Assembly: GCA_964007475.1 (NCBI GenBank)
Contig: OZ023273.1
Location: 61,213,834 to 61,277,833 of the forward strand
Origin: Hybos culiciformis
Taxonomy: Eukaryota > Arthropoda > Insecta > Diptera > Hybotidae
Direction of reading: 5' to 3'
DNA: 64,000 nucleotides
Shown here: positions 37,440-50,100 of the stretch, piece after piece
How positions within the stretch are numbered: position 1 is the first letter of the stretch
Layout: the number at the start of each line of letters is the position of its first letter
The notes under the pieces: model-generated
Database searches by the model: none
What the model saw: only the letters and a program-made list of their open reading frames with translations
Told to the model about the DNA's origin: nothing
Made by a program: the position numbers and the translations under genes

Positions 37440-40400
37440 CTAATTTATAAATGATATATAATTTGTACATAAAACATAATTTTCAACTAATCTGGCAACT
37501 AATTCTCGCCGTACTGTTGCTGTAAATTTGTTCACCAAACATAGTGCAGTTGTTACAGCAAATATCAAATTATATAATAAAACAATTTGAAAATTTCCTA
37601 ACCATTCAATTTCTCCGAAATCTCCAAGCAAATCAAAATTAGTTATACCTAAAAATAATAAATATTATATTTACAAGTTAGAAATGTTAATACCGCATTG
37701 GTAATTCGATAAAAAAATATATATATTTGGGTGTCATGGTTGATGAAACGTTGATTATGTCGCGAAAAAAATATACTCTCTTGTTGGAGCGATAAAATCA
37801 AAAATACTTCTTTTCTACTATCTTCGATTAGTTCAATTAACAATCTTCCTTCTTTCATAAAAGATTGTAGATATTACCAACTATTCGTTAGTAGGCTTAA
37901 AACTCACTGTAAAATTATCCTCAGTAGCTTATGATAAGATATTTAGTTATAGGTAGTTGTTTCTTTTTTTTATAGTTTTAATAGCAAAGTAATAAAGCCA
38001 ATTTTGAATTTTTTTAATTTTTACTAAATGGTAATTTAGTCAAACTACTTTTTTGTAATAATAATACTTATTCCAGCTACATGTAGCTGTTTGTATTAGA
38101 TATTAGTGTTTATAAGAAATTGAATTAACTGGATGAAAAAAATAAATAAATAAAATAAACATATGATTTACCTAAAATTCTGGATAATAATGGCAGCGCT
38201 GAGCTTAATATCAAAACTAATGCGCAATTTAAAATTAATTGAGCTAATGATGTTCGTCTCTTTTGAGGTCTTACAATTCGCATAAAAGGCATGGTATAAA
38301 GTCCAACCGACGATGTTGCTCCTAGGTAAGATATTAAAAAAACTTCCAGAGCAGCACCAATGGGACCCAATTTAGATAGCGACGATATACCTAATGTAAA
38401 TTGCTGAAAATAAAATTTTTAAAATAAATTTTTTTAACAAATAATCTTTTCTACTAGTACCCCGAACGGATAACTATGCGACCTAAAGCTTTTACACATT
38501 AAATAGTCACTTCGGCGCATGATTATAATGTAAATGTGTTGCGAAAAAGGCTGTTAATCGTTACAGGGCCTACAAGTCTTTTACGTAACACATCTACTGC
38601 AACAAAATTTTTTTTCGCGTATTTGTAAGTGGCTGCAGGGATAATTGACTTTACATCAATTTCAATTGAATATTTATTCCCTTCAAATCACTTAATTATA
38701 AAAAGCTTCAAATTATTACCCTCGTGCTTAATGGTAGAGCTTTTATTCCTATTAATAACTCTACTGTATTTTGTACAACTAATAGAATTGTAACAATAGT
38801 TAAAAATACTAATAGTGCCATAGCCACTGGATATACTAGATTTCTTTGAAATGCGGATGAGCTTTCCGGTTCTTCAAATTCTTCTCTTTCAACAGTTATT
38901 TGTTCCAATATTCTGTGTAATTCATCTTCATCTTCTCTAGACATTGGTCTACGTTGATAAATACTTTTTGGTGTTTCGTAATTTGCAGGATTATAGCTAC
39001 TATTATTTTGATATTGCCTACCTAAAATGTTATAAAAATTAATTTAAAATTTAAACAGTTTCAAATAAAAGAAAATTACCAAAATTGACAGTCATAGCAG
39101 ATAGCTTTCGTTTAATACTAGCTTCTTCCATGTTGTATGCTTCGTATATTTCATTCACGTCACTTAATAAATGTGGTTTTACGAAAACTTTTCCTACAAC
39201 ACCAAAAAGGCGAACAAAGCCAAAAGGTGTACATACTGTAAAAAAATAAATTATCATCATTTTGTCAAAAAACTCTATATATAAAGATATTATGTTTATC
39301 ATTTATTAACTTCCACGGTATCGTAATGACATAAATCTAAAGTTGACGACAAGTATATAAAATAGTTATGTAGAAACAGTTTTGTAAAAAATTCATAAAA
39401 TATTGTTTCAATTTAAATTAGAAATTAGTTTTAACTAAAAAAAAACTGAAAATGGTAATTTGATACTAAACTTGTTTTTATAAAATGAAAAATTTATAAA
39501 GCAGTTAGATAATTTATTTCCTAGGCTTATCAGATTTCAATTTTATTTGCGATTTTTGTTTTCATAAAATGTTCAATTAAATTTTTATGTCTAAGTAATT
39601 TCGATAAAATTTTTAGATTTGACACTAGGACGTAGATTGATGAAAGTCAAGAGAATTTTCTTTTCTTGACTTTTATCAATCTTGTCCAGTCTAAATATTT
39701 TTTGCAGTAAAGAAATAGTTGTTTTAAAGACGAAATTAAAGAATTCAAAAGCAAAATTTGTTTTCATCCTAATATTTTCTGTTGAAAATAAAAAAAAACC
39801 GATATTTTCGAATATATACACACATACGCTACATCAGAATAAAACTCACTGTATGAGCAAAAGTTAAAATTTATTTTTGATTATTTGCACCTATAAAGTA
39901 GAAAAAAAAAAACCTTAAACATTCAAATAATTGATACATTTGAAGTTCTGTGTATCACCTAATACAATAAATTTGTAGTTTAAATCAATATAATTGGTAT
40001 GTTTTTTAATCATATTTCCTATTGTGTACTCCACATTAATAAAAAAAAATGTAAGAGAGAGAACTAAAAAAATGCAATAACAATATTTCTACGGCAGCAG
40101 AAAATATAGCAAACCAATTTAAACAAATTTAAACAACATAACAATTGTGATTTTTCAGTTAATTATTTTTATTGAACTTACCAAGCAATAAAAGCACACC
40201 CAAAAACGATACGCATGAATACAAAAACGGCAAATGAACACTCCCCAAACCTATTGAAAAATTATTTAAGTTAATATTTCGATTTAAATAAATATAAATG
40301 TTATATAATTTTATTAACATTGTAATCATAATGCAATAAATTAATGAATTGTTTTTTTTTTTTTCAGATATTTGAACGAAATTGTATTTTCTTTTTCGTT

Positions 40401-42557
40401 TGTTGTATGTACGTATATTTTTTCTAAAGAATGTGCATGAAATTGCTAAATACTCATTATTGTAAGAAAAGGGTAAAAGTTAAATAAAAAGGGTTCAGTA
40501 ATTAGAAAGGGTTAAATAATTATCTTAAAAAAATTATAAATTATTAAGCTCACTTAAGATTAGTTGCATAAATCCAATTTTGTTCGGATCTGTTAGTGCT
40601 GACAAAATGTAAGTTAGACCCATTACAACAACTGCTAATAAGCTAAATACTGTAAAAGTTTCGTAAGCCCGAGCTATAACTCCTTTACGATGTCCAGGAA
40701 AACCACATGATTCAGTGAATAAATAAGCAAACGGCAGAAATACAAACAAAGACAAATTTGAAAATAAAAACACTTGATTCCATAAGCCTGAAAGTATTTT
40801 AAAAGTAATTTAATATAGTAAAGTTATATTGTAAAATCATATGAAATTAATTCTTTACCTTGAATAAGAGAACTGTTAAGCCATTTGACATAATAACTAT
40901 TTGGATATAATAGTAGAACTTCGTTACTAACAATTGAAATAGGTAGAAGTAAAGCAGACCCAACTGCGATAGCTAATGAAAATGTGCATAGCCATAAGCT
41001 AAAATACGGAAAATAAAAAAAATAAATAAAAATGAGAATTAGATGTGTAATAATAATAAACTTCTGGTGTGTTATTTGTGTACTAATTAATTATAGAAAT
41101 AAACTTATGTGGCAGTTTTATTGTATATAAGAGCACTAAAATTATAAAAAAAAATTCTATAAAATTAATAGACAAAGAAATTTAATTAATTTCTCCACAA
41201 TCAATTAATTATGCACTTGCCTAATGCGATAAACAAGAATCTCATCGTCATCAGTTGAGTACAAATCATCCCTATCTCGTCTTCGGAAACGGGCAATCAA
41301 TCCATATGAAGCAAAATAAAGGAACATTAATAAAAGTAGAAAAATCTGTAAGAAAAAATTTTTGTTTCTTTAATTTATACAAAAATTCATCCACCAGCTA
41401 ATATAAATATCTGTGACTATAAAATTAAATATATAAATAGTGATCTTATTAAAAATAATAATTAAGTCATATATAAACATCATTGTAGTGTAGTACCTAG
41501 GTAGTTTTAAACCTTAACGAGAACATTATAAAAATATTTAAGTAAAACACATTTGGTTATATAAGTATGTGAAGTCATTAACAATACAGTTACTACTTAC
41601 TCATGCCTACAACTAACCTAGTTAAGCGAAATACACTAAATCAAAATTCGTAAGCCGCTGTAGAATTAGAAAAAAAAATTGTTCGTAATTTTCGAAACTC
41701 AATGGTTGGTAGGTGTCCATTTTTCATACAAAGTTTAAAACAATTTTTATTTTCCGACATAAGAGAAAACATTAGTGTTTCATCTAATTAGAAACCTAGA
41801 ATCCACTCTTTTCTAACGTTGAGACCTACTCAACTATTCAGGTATTATTTGTTAATAAAGCGAGAACTTTTATTATTATATTTTAATACCTATATAATAC
41901 GATAGGTAGGTACCTATCTACAAATCTTTACTTATCTATCTAACTGTACTTAAGGTAATAGGTACTGTGTTTATATTATAGCGTACAGCGATAATGTAAA
42001 TATAAAATAAATTTAAAATAGGTGCCTGGTTAGATATACCTACCTACCTACAAAAAAATTCTTAATATTTTTTATTGTTACTGAGTTTAGCTCGATCGAC
42101 TCTCGGTTCTCATCTATCAGTTTAAATCAGTAAAGGGGATCACGATAAGGATTCTAACAAATCAATTTTTGTTGAACAACTTTAACAGTTGAACAAAAAC
42201 TAAATATGAAAAAACTCTAAATGCAAATCCAAAAAACAAATAATTATTTAGCTAAAAACCGAGCTAAAAACCTAAAATGCCTCGATAGCAGCGTAGGTAG
42301 GTAATTTAGGTAGGTAGCTATACCTAATTCTTGAAAAGAGGGAAATTTTTTTTTATTATAAGAGGTATTAATTAAGTCGTTTTTTTTGGTAGGTACATTT
42401 TTAATTTTTTTAATTTCTGGAGAAAGTGAAAAATTAATTAATTAAAAAAAAAAAAAATGTCAATTTTATTTCTTACTATGTGCTCCCGAACTGTATTATG
42501 AAAAACTTGAACTCGGAAATCTGCTTCATAAATATCTTGTGCTTCGCTTTCATCCAT
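37440..42557 (-). CDS. LMBR1: LMBR1-family multipass membrane protein (limb region 1 / lilipod type), complete
   Basis: A polytopic membrane protein of the LMBR1/LIMR family; the Drosophila member lilipod enhances BMP signalling in germline stem cells (family knowledge). Nine minus-strand exons: 42477-42557, 41221-41345, 40859-40998, 40554-40787, 40182-40250, 39080-39235, 38720-39021, 38172-38403, 37440-37648; 515 residues, phases closing throughout. It starts MDESEAQDIYEADFRVQVFH. Family hallmarks include ISLWLCTFSLAIAVGSALLL, LPISIVSNEVLLLYP, GLWNQVFLFSNLSLFVFLPF, HLPFLYSC, CTPFGFVRLFGVVGKV, FQRNLVYPVAM, ILSSALPLLSRILG and LLGDFGEIEWLGNF. About nine hydrophobic segments are visible, with a charged central loop (REDEDELHRILEQITVEREE). 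Intron 2 starts with GC rather than GT. Its promoter region is shared head to head with the SAFB gene. Confidence 0.95.
38460..38660. repeat. Repeat fragment in an LMBR1 intron
   Basis: An island of higher GC in intron 7 contains GTTGCGAAAAAGGCTGTTAATC and CTGCAGGGATAA, words also found in the core of the element at 34705-35640. It is probably a diverged fragment or relative of that element. Confidence 0.4.
41885..42325. repeat. GGTAGGTACCTACC-type short repeats
   Basis: Clusters of TAGGTAGGTACCTATC and related palindromic words around GGTACC occur in LMBR1 intron 1 (41900-41955, 42028-42055, 42290-42325). Similar words recur at 62510-62560 in the RpS3 intron. They are dispersed simple-sequence repeats, not coding. 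Confidence 0.6.
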
Positions 42558-43145
42558 TTTTAGATAAAAAAAATTAATTATATTTTCCTTTAATTTTGAC
42601 CAATTTTTTTTTTTTTATAAATATCAAATAAAAAAAAAAACGGAGAATAAAATTTTGTGTTTCTAAAATTCCTAAAAATGAAAAAAACTCCAAAACTTTC
42701 TTTTTTATGTGTCAAAAATTTTAATCTAATTTGAAATATTTTGTTTTCCTCTCATTTTATCAAATAAATATGAATTTCAAAAATAAATGAAATTTAAAAA
42801 ATTTTAATTGAAAATTAATTAAAAAAATTATTTAATTATTTTTATTTATAAATATTTAATTAAAGACGACAATGACAAAAAATAACACTTTTTAAATTGA
42901 ACAACACAACACTGCTGCGAAAATAAATTTTCTTTTTTGTTTGTGTTTTCTTTTTTTTATCAAAATCAATATTGCCAGATTGTGAAATAAAACTTATGCC
43001 AGCAGGGATTTTTAGATTATGATTTTTTTTATGGCTGTTAAACAAGGAAAATTTTAAGGTGCGTCCACATATGCGTATACGAATACGAAATTTCGTTATT
43101 CGTATACGATTGCCGTATACATTGACACAATATTCGTGTTTTAAA
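42558..43145. promoter_or_regulatory. LMBR1 upstream region with a near-perfect palindrome
   Basis: Upstream of the LMBR1 ATG (minus). It contains an inverted repeat at about 43073-43109 in which GTATACGAATACGAAAT is followed by its near-complement ATTTCGTTATTCGTATAC. No gene is present. A promoter role is inferred from position only. Confidence 0.35.
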
Positions 43146-43610
43146 GAGTCTGTTCACTTATAAGCGATTATTGAAAAAATTTAAATCGGATTTAATATTC
43201 CAGGTTTTTTAATTTTTGAACGACACGATTTTACTGCTGTTATTTAAAAAAATGAAATAATTTTGTCCTAAAGCCGTTCACAAATTCAATTTTACTTTTT
43301 CAAATTCTGCAAAGGGAAATTTTAAATTTCCCATAACAAACTAAATTTGTAGGTCTACTTTTAAGTGAATTCAAAAACTAAAATTGTATAGAAAAGAAAA
43401 AAGCGGCAAAAATGGGTAAGAAAATTCGGTCGGTCACGTATTATTACAAATTTTTGATTTAAGTCGGCCAAATATTATTTTATAAGTATTTGATTTTAGC
43501 AGATTATACAGAATGCAGAAAATTACGACCTAAATTTAGAAATTGTGACATTTGTTTTACAGAAAAGGGAGATTTCTTTTTTTTCAATCGTTTAATAAGT
43601 GAACAGACTC
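43146..43610. mobile_element. MITE with ~24-bp terminal inverted repeats
   Basis: The left end GAGTCTGTTCACTTATAA and the reverse complement of the right end GAGTCTGTTCACTTATTA match over about 24 bases with few differences, continuing as (G/A)CGATT...GAAAAAA. The element is about 465 bp, has no ORF, and lies between the divergent LMBR1 and SAFB genes. AAA on both flanks could be a 3-bp target duplication. The superfamily is unknown. Confidence 0.65.
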
Positions 43611-44174
43611 AAAGTTGAGTTAAATCAGATTCACCGGATAAAACTGAACATTGTTTATTTAGATTCACTGAATATGTTCTGATTACGCTTAAAAAGAAGA
43701 AAAATTATCGGTTGGGCATGTGCGTTTGAATAATAAAAAGAGAAAATATGGCTTCAAAAGTAAAAATTTTTGTTTTGTAATTTTTATTTTTCGAAAATTA
43801 ACGTTGGTTAAAAAAAATATTGTGAAGAGGAACTTCCAACTGAGGGATAACAAAATAATCCTTTAATAATCTTACTGGTCACAAGTGGACTGTCATCCCT
43901 GACTAATCACCGGATTAGTCAGAAATTATTTCTGTGTCTGTCCACGATATAAGATTTTTTTATATTGCCTTGATACAATTTTTTAAGCATTACAAAGTAA
44001 GCTACTACCAGCTAGACGAAGTCAATAAGTAGAAGACCATTCAAAGGAAAAAATTAATTAATTTATTTTTAATTGAAGAACAAGATCAAATCAAGAAGAA
44101 CACTGTTTGATTGATATTATTGAAGATAAAGGCGTGAAAATTACAATAAAAATTTTTTTTTTTTATATTAAATA
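43611..44174. promoter_or_regulatory. SAFB upstream region
   Basis: About 560 bp before the SAFB ATG with no coding signal. It should contain the promoter and 5' UTR. No core promoter motif can be pinned confidently. Confidence 0.35.
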
Positions 44175-47100
44175 ATGTCTGAAATTGGACGAAAAATTAA
44201 TGAATTGCGTGTTTGTGATCTCAAAGATGAATTGGATAAGCGAAAGCTGGAAACCACAGGAGTAAAAAATGTTTTGGTTGAACGCTTACAAAAGGTGAAA
44301 AAAAAAAAAAAAATGGCGACGATGTAAAAAAATTTCCATCGAGTAAATTAATTTTCACAAAAATAAAATATAAGATGGTGAATTTTTATTTTCATAGAAA
44401 TAAATTATTTTATGTTTTATTTTTAAGGCTTTGGAAGATGAAGGCGAAAATTCTGAAACATATTTGTTTCCGTCATTGGACAAACGACCGGCACCTGCTT
44501 CAGTCAAAGCCAAATTGGCCAACAAAGGCGGCAAATCAGTATCAGATAGTGAAGGCGAAAAAGATGAATTAATGACTGATTCTGGTGAAACAAATAATGA
44601 TAATAATAAGCCGACGCCAGGGGAACTACAAAAGAAATCTGATAATGAAATTAAAAATAATAATAATGATGTTGTCGATGAAATTGGCACCGTCGATAAT
44701 GAATTTGATAATCCCGTTGAAACTTCTACCAATACTGATAACGCAAACGATAATGATGAATCAATTAATTTGAATATTGAAGAAGATGAGCAGAAATTTC
44801 TTCATGATCAGGTTAGTGATTTTAAAAATGTGGCAGTAGATAAGTTCAGTTAGATGGAGAAGCACGATTTGGCTGAAATTTTGTGCTGGCAGAGGTGAAA
44901 CAACCCCCTTATACGGCTTTCGCCGACAAGATAAAGTCAATCAAACCTAGATAGCAAAGCATTCGAATTTTTTTATTTTTTTTATTTTCTTTAATGAATC
45001 TTTTTAATTTGGAATGACTAATAAGCATGCGAGTCATAATTTCTAATATTTAATTCTTCATTTAAGAATTAATTAAAGGGGAAAATTCGTATCAAGTCGA
45101 TATTGTTTTGCAATTTATAAAATATAATGGTGAAAAATATCTAATGCATGTAAATAATATAGCTTTTGTCTTATTTTTTTTACACGTTCACGACCCCTGC
45201 GAAGAAATTTTCATGAGTATCATTGCAAATGTTTTAATTTGGCATGCTATATCTCGGATTCAAAATGATTTTAAGATCATTCTTTTCTCATTAGTTGTTA
45301 ATAAAGAATACCTATTAAATAAAAGTGGATTTTAAACACATTTTCCAAAATTTTCTGTCCATATATATCATCATTATTTTTATTCGGTGTAGAAATTTGT
45401 AAGAAGTGTAAAGTCAAATTTTCTAATTTTTTCAAGGCATAAAATTTCAATTCTCTAGTTATTTGAATTAAATAGTTTGAAATTTAAATATTATTCATTT
45501 CGATTGTAACAAAAATCATAATCACACATAATCAATTAAAATAGACTACAAAAGAATTTTTTACTCAAATTTATTTTTCAAATTTATTACCCTTTTTAAT
45601 ATAATATGTTATTAGTGTATTATGAGAAAAAAAACTTGAGTATAATTTTTTTTGGTCCTTTTCTGCCTTCCCTCAATATTAGTATAAATACCTGATGTTA
45701 CTTTTTTATTTTTTTAGGCTGCTGACGAAAAAGATAAAATCAAAGGTAAGTTAAATACTTTAAATTTGTTATTATGTTTTATTACTCTCTTTGTATATAA
45801 TGTCGATTGTAGGAGCTAAAAAAAATGTTTAGGCTTCGATTGTGTTTAAGGGTTCGAATAAGACTAAAACTCGATTATAGTGAAAATTTGTATCTGCAAC
45901 TGAAGGAATCAAAATAAAATGTTATAAACACAATATGAAAGTATGTTAAATCAATAACTATGTATAAAGTACTAATCAAGATATTTAGTATTTGTAGATA
46001 TAAAGATGATTTTTATTATTACATTAGAATATTTTCTGCTTATTTTCAAAATTATGCGACGAGTTTTGGAAATTTATATACCTGCACATTGAAAATATTT
46101 TTGAGATTTGATTTGATGACTAAAAATTATTTTATATTCTTAACATTTAAACTACATTTAATTTTTCTTTGACTTAATTTTGTTTTGAAACAGTTGATGA
46201 TGCTGACGAGGAAATGTCAGCAACTAAAGATAACAAGATTGAAAATAAAGAAAAAGGAAATGAAAAGGAAAATATTGACAGCAATAAAATGGATGAAAAG
46301 GAAGAAACCAAAAAAGATGCATCTGATAAAGATGAAATTAAGAAAACAAAAGATGGGGAAAAACCATTAGACAAGGGGAAGAAAGAAGAAAGGTAATTTG
46401 TTTTTTTAAAGTACACAATGCATTTTATTTTTATGCCAGCACTGAAAAATATGTACTAGTATTTTAAATAAGTAAATTAATTTGATGTCAGTGAATAATT
46501 CGCATTTGTTGACTTCAACCACATTGAAATAAACGTGACAGACGCAGAGTCTCAATTACGAATAAAATAATCGTGCAGTTGACGTGAACCACTCAGAATA
46601 TCAATTACAGATTAATTAATTTTTAATTTCGATATCAAATATCAATAATTTATTATAATATGTACATACTTTCTTTTTAACTTTTTCAGTGATCAAAAGC
46701 ATAATAGCAAGTCTACAAAAGATGAAAAAGGTATTTATATGCATGTTAAAAAAATGAAAGAAAAAAATATACGTTAAACATGTTTGATTATTCGTGCGAT
46801 CACTTTTAACTAAAGCGCATTTGGAATCTGAAAAAATTACTTAAAAAGAAGTTAGATCAAGAAAAAATATAAAAAAAAAAATACAAACTGTAACACGTAA
46901 GAAATTTTTGATTATTAATAATCATGCTATGTTTAGTCAATAATTTGACTGATTGATGGTTTGGCTTTAGCTAGAGCCTCCTTGTAAATATTTCATCTAC
47001 AATCAATTACAATTGTTAAATTACAAACTCAGGTTAACATTGCGAGGCTTGTTCCAAAGAGCCTCAATCGAGAGATCAAAACAAATTTATATATTTTTAA

Positions 47101-50100
47101 ATACGAAAGATTATTTATAATAAAATATTTTTGAACCAAAGTGAACATTACAAGACGTGTAAAGTAAATTAAGCATTATCCATTGAAAATTATAGTAATC
47201 GCAAAAGTTGAAAAAGATTCAAATGTTTTTAGTCACACAAATAAGACATAATTACATTAAGTTACATTTATTCTCGAAAACTTCTTTTAAACTTATTCTT
47301 GTCTATATAATATAAAAAAATTATTTAATTTCCTTTATTAAGTATTCAATTTATTTAATTATTTATAGTAAATAAAGTAAACCATATATTAGATTCTTGG
47401 AAAAGTAAAAAAATTGAATTAATTGTAAATTGTGCAAATAACATAATTCTTTTTCTTTGTACTTCTAAGAGTTCTTGTTTTTTTGTAAAAATTCAGAGAA
47501 GATTCTTCTATTATTCAATGGACATATAATTTTTCAATTGGCTTTTATATTTATATCTCAAATTTTATGGTTCAAATTTCGAAATATTTTTATAGAGGAT
47601 TTTTTTTAACCAAACAAAACCAAATTGAAAATAATCGCAAGTCCATAAATTTTTTTTTTGTAAAGTTTGTGATGGAAATAGCATAGGTTAGTTATCTTAT
47701 CTGCATTTTATAAATAATATAAAATAACAAAATTCGATCAAAAAAATAGAAAACATAAAAAAAATAGATGTTGCGGGGTAGCTGTTATAATCTTGAAGCA
47801 GTTTCCAAAATTAACTATTTAGAAAGCTCATGAATTTACTTGTTACAATCATTGAATTGTAGTTAAAAAATATAAATAAAAGGTTATGGTATCTAACAAC
47901 AGAAGAACTATTAGAGAATCCTGCATCGAACATTATTTTTAAGGAGTCAACTTCACTGTCTACTGCTACCGGTTCAAAATCAACTTCCAGGTCAGCAATT
48001 GTACCGATATATGTCATTAAATAACAATTTCGACCTAATTTTTGGAAATCAAGTTTTTTTTTTTAAAATGAAAAAAAAACAGAATCCAATGCAACGAAAT
48101 GAAATTATGTGCAACAAATAAAAACTAAGAATTGGGAATTTAATTAACCATTAATATTCAATGAAATTATGATGCTTGAAAATTAAATTTTTTTTTACAA
48201 TAAATCATTGTGAATTGTAATGTTCCAAATTCTATTAAAAATTAAGCATGTCATTTAGCAGCAACTTCCAGATGAATCGAGTGAGTGGAAAAATATTACA
48301 AGTCGACATGAAGCTGAATCCAATGAAGCTGAATCCAATGGCAAACAATATTGAAAAATAATCTGAATAAGCATTTATAATTATTATAAAAAAAAAAAAT
48401 CTAAGGAATACTCCAGCTTTCCCATAAAACTTTAAAGTCTTTATTTTAAATTATTTAGCAGTGTGTTTCACCAATATATGTATCATAAGTAATTGAAGCA
48501 GAAAGCCGATTGCCAACATGATGCTATTTTTCAAACATCTAACACGGGTAATTTAAAAAAATTTTGATCGAATTTTCGTTATTTTATTTCTATAAATACT
48601 CAGATTCCAAAAAAAAAAATGAATAAAAATTTATAATGAAACAATGATTAATAAAAATGTTAAAATTATTGTAGTGAGTTATTTTATATTATTGTAACCT
48701 TCAATTTAATTTTAAGACCGAATAGAAATAAAAATAAAAAAAAAATTTAAAACTTTCGCCTCTGTTAATAAACATTTGCAGAAAAGTCAACAGTTCCCGT
48801 AGCTTCTACTGCTGCCGATTCAAAATCAACTTCATCATCAACAATTGCAACTACATCTGGAGCGAAATCGCAGTCTAGCCGCAATCTTTGGGTTTCGGGT
48901 CTGTCAAGTATAACCAGAGCAAGTGATTTAAAAAATATTTTTTCGAAATATGGAAAAGTTATTGGTGCCAAGGTTGTAACTAATACCAGAACACCAGGTT
49001 CCAGATGTTATGGTTATGTCACTATGAGCTCATCCCATGATGCCACCCGATGTATTGAACATCTTCATCGTTCTGAACTTCATGGTCGCATAATTTCAGT
49101 TGAGCGAACGAAAAATGAATTAGGAAACTCATCTTCAGGTGCATCAGACGATGCTTCAAAAAAGAGGGACGATGATCATAAGAAGGATTCATCATCCAAA
49201 GAACATTCATCCAAAGAGCATTCATCCAAAGAACATTCATCCAAAGAACATAAAATCAAGAATGAACATCCAATTAAAGAATCGTCAAAAGAAGCGTCTT
49301 CAGTAAAGGAAAGAAAACCCATTACAGCACCATCAAGCGAGAAGGATGAAAAAAAGTCAAGTGAACCACCACGTAATACATCAGCAACTCGAAATTCATC
49401 ATCAGATGACAAAAAACGTACCGAAGAGCGTGAGAGGGCAGCTAGAGAAAGAATCAGGAGAGCAGAACGCGAAAGAGATCGTGAACGAGAACGTGAGAAA
49501 GAACGCGAACGAGAAATTTTAAGTTTCCAAAAAATTAGAGAAGAAAGGGAACGCCAACGTTTACGTGAAAAGGAACGTGAATTACGTGAGGAAGAACGTC
49601 GTAGAAGAGATGTTCGTCGTCGTCAAAAAGATGAAGAAATGCGTTTGCAGCGAGAAAGAGAAAAAATAGCTCTCGAACGGGAACGTTTGCAACAAGAGAA
49701 AGCAGAACTTTTGAGATTAGAACGTGATCGTCAAAAATTAGAAAGAGAAAAAATTGAATTGGAGCGTCTCGAATTGAAACGACAACAAATGAAGTATGAA
49801 ACAACTTTGAAATCATATTTATATATATGTATTTATATATACGTATGTTTTGTACAAAAAAAATGCATAATCTTTATTCGTCATTTGTTTAATTTTTTCT
49901 TTTTTAATTTTTATTGAAGCTTACTAAGTTCTCATAATTTTATCTTTTTTACCGAAATTTTTGCATATTTGCAACAAAATACGTATCTAATGTGAAATGG
50001 AGGGATAAAAAACTATGTCGATAGTTTTCTGCGGCAACCTATATTTCCGAACTAGTCTTAATTCGTTATGATTATGATTGCATAAATAAAAACTAATTTA

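Noticed and set aside
45108..45335. 75-codon plus-strand ORF inside SAFB intron 2
   Set aside because: It has no similarity that I recognise and is not in phase with any SAFB exon junction I could define.
49535..49816. 93-codon minus-strand ORF
   Set aside because: It is the antisense shadow of the Arg/Glu-rich SAFB exon.
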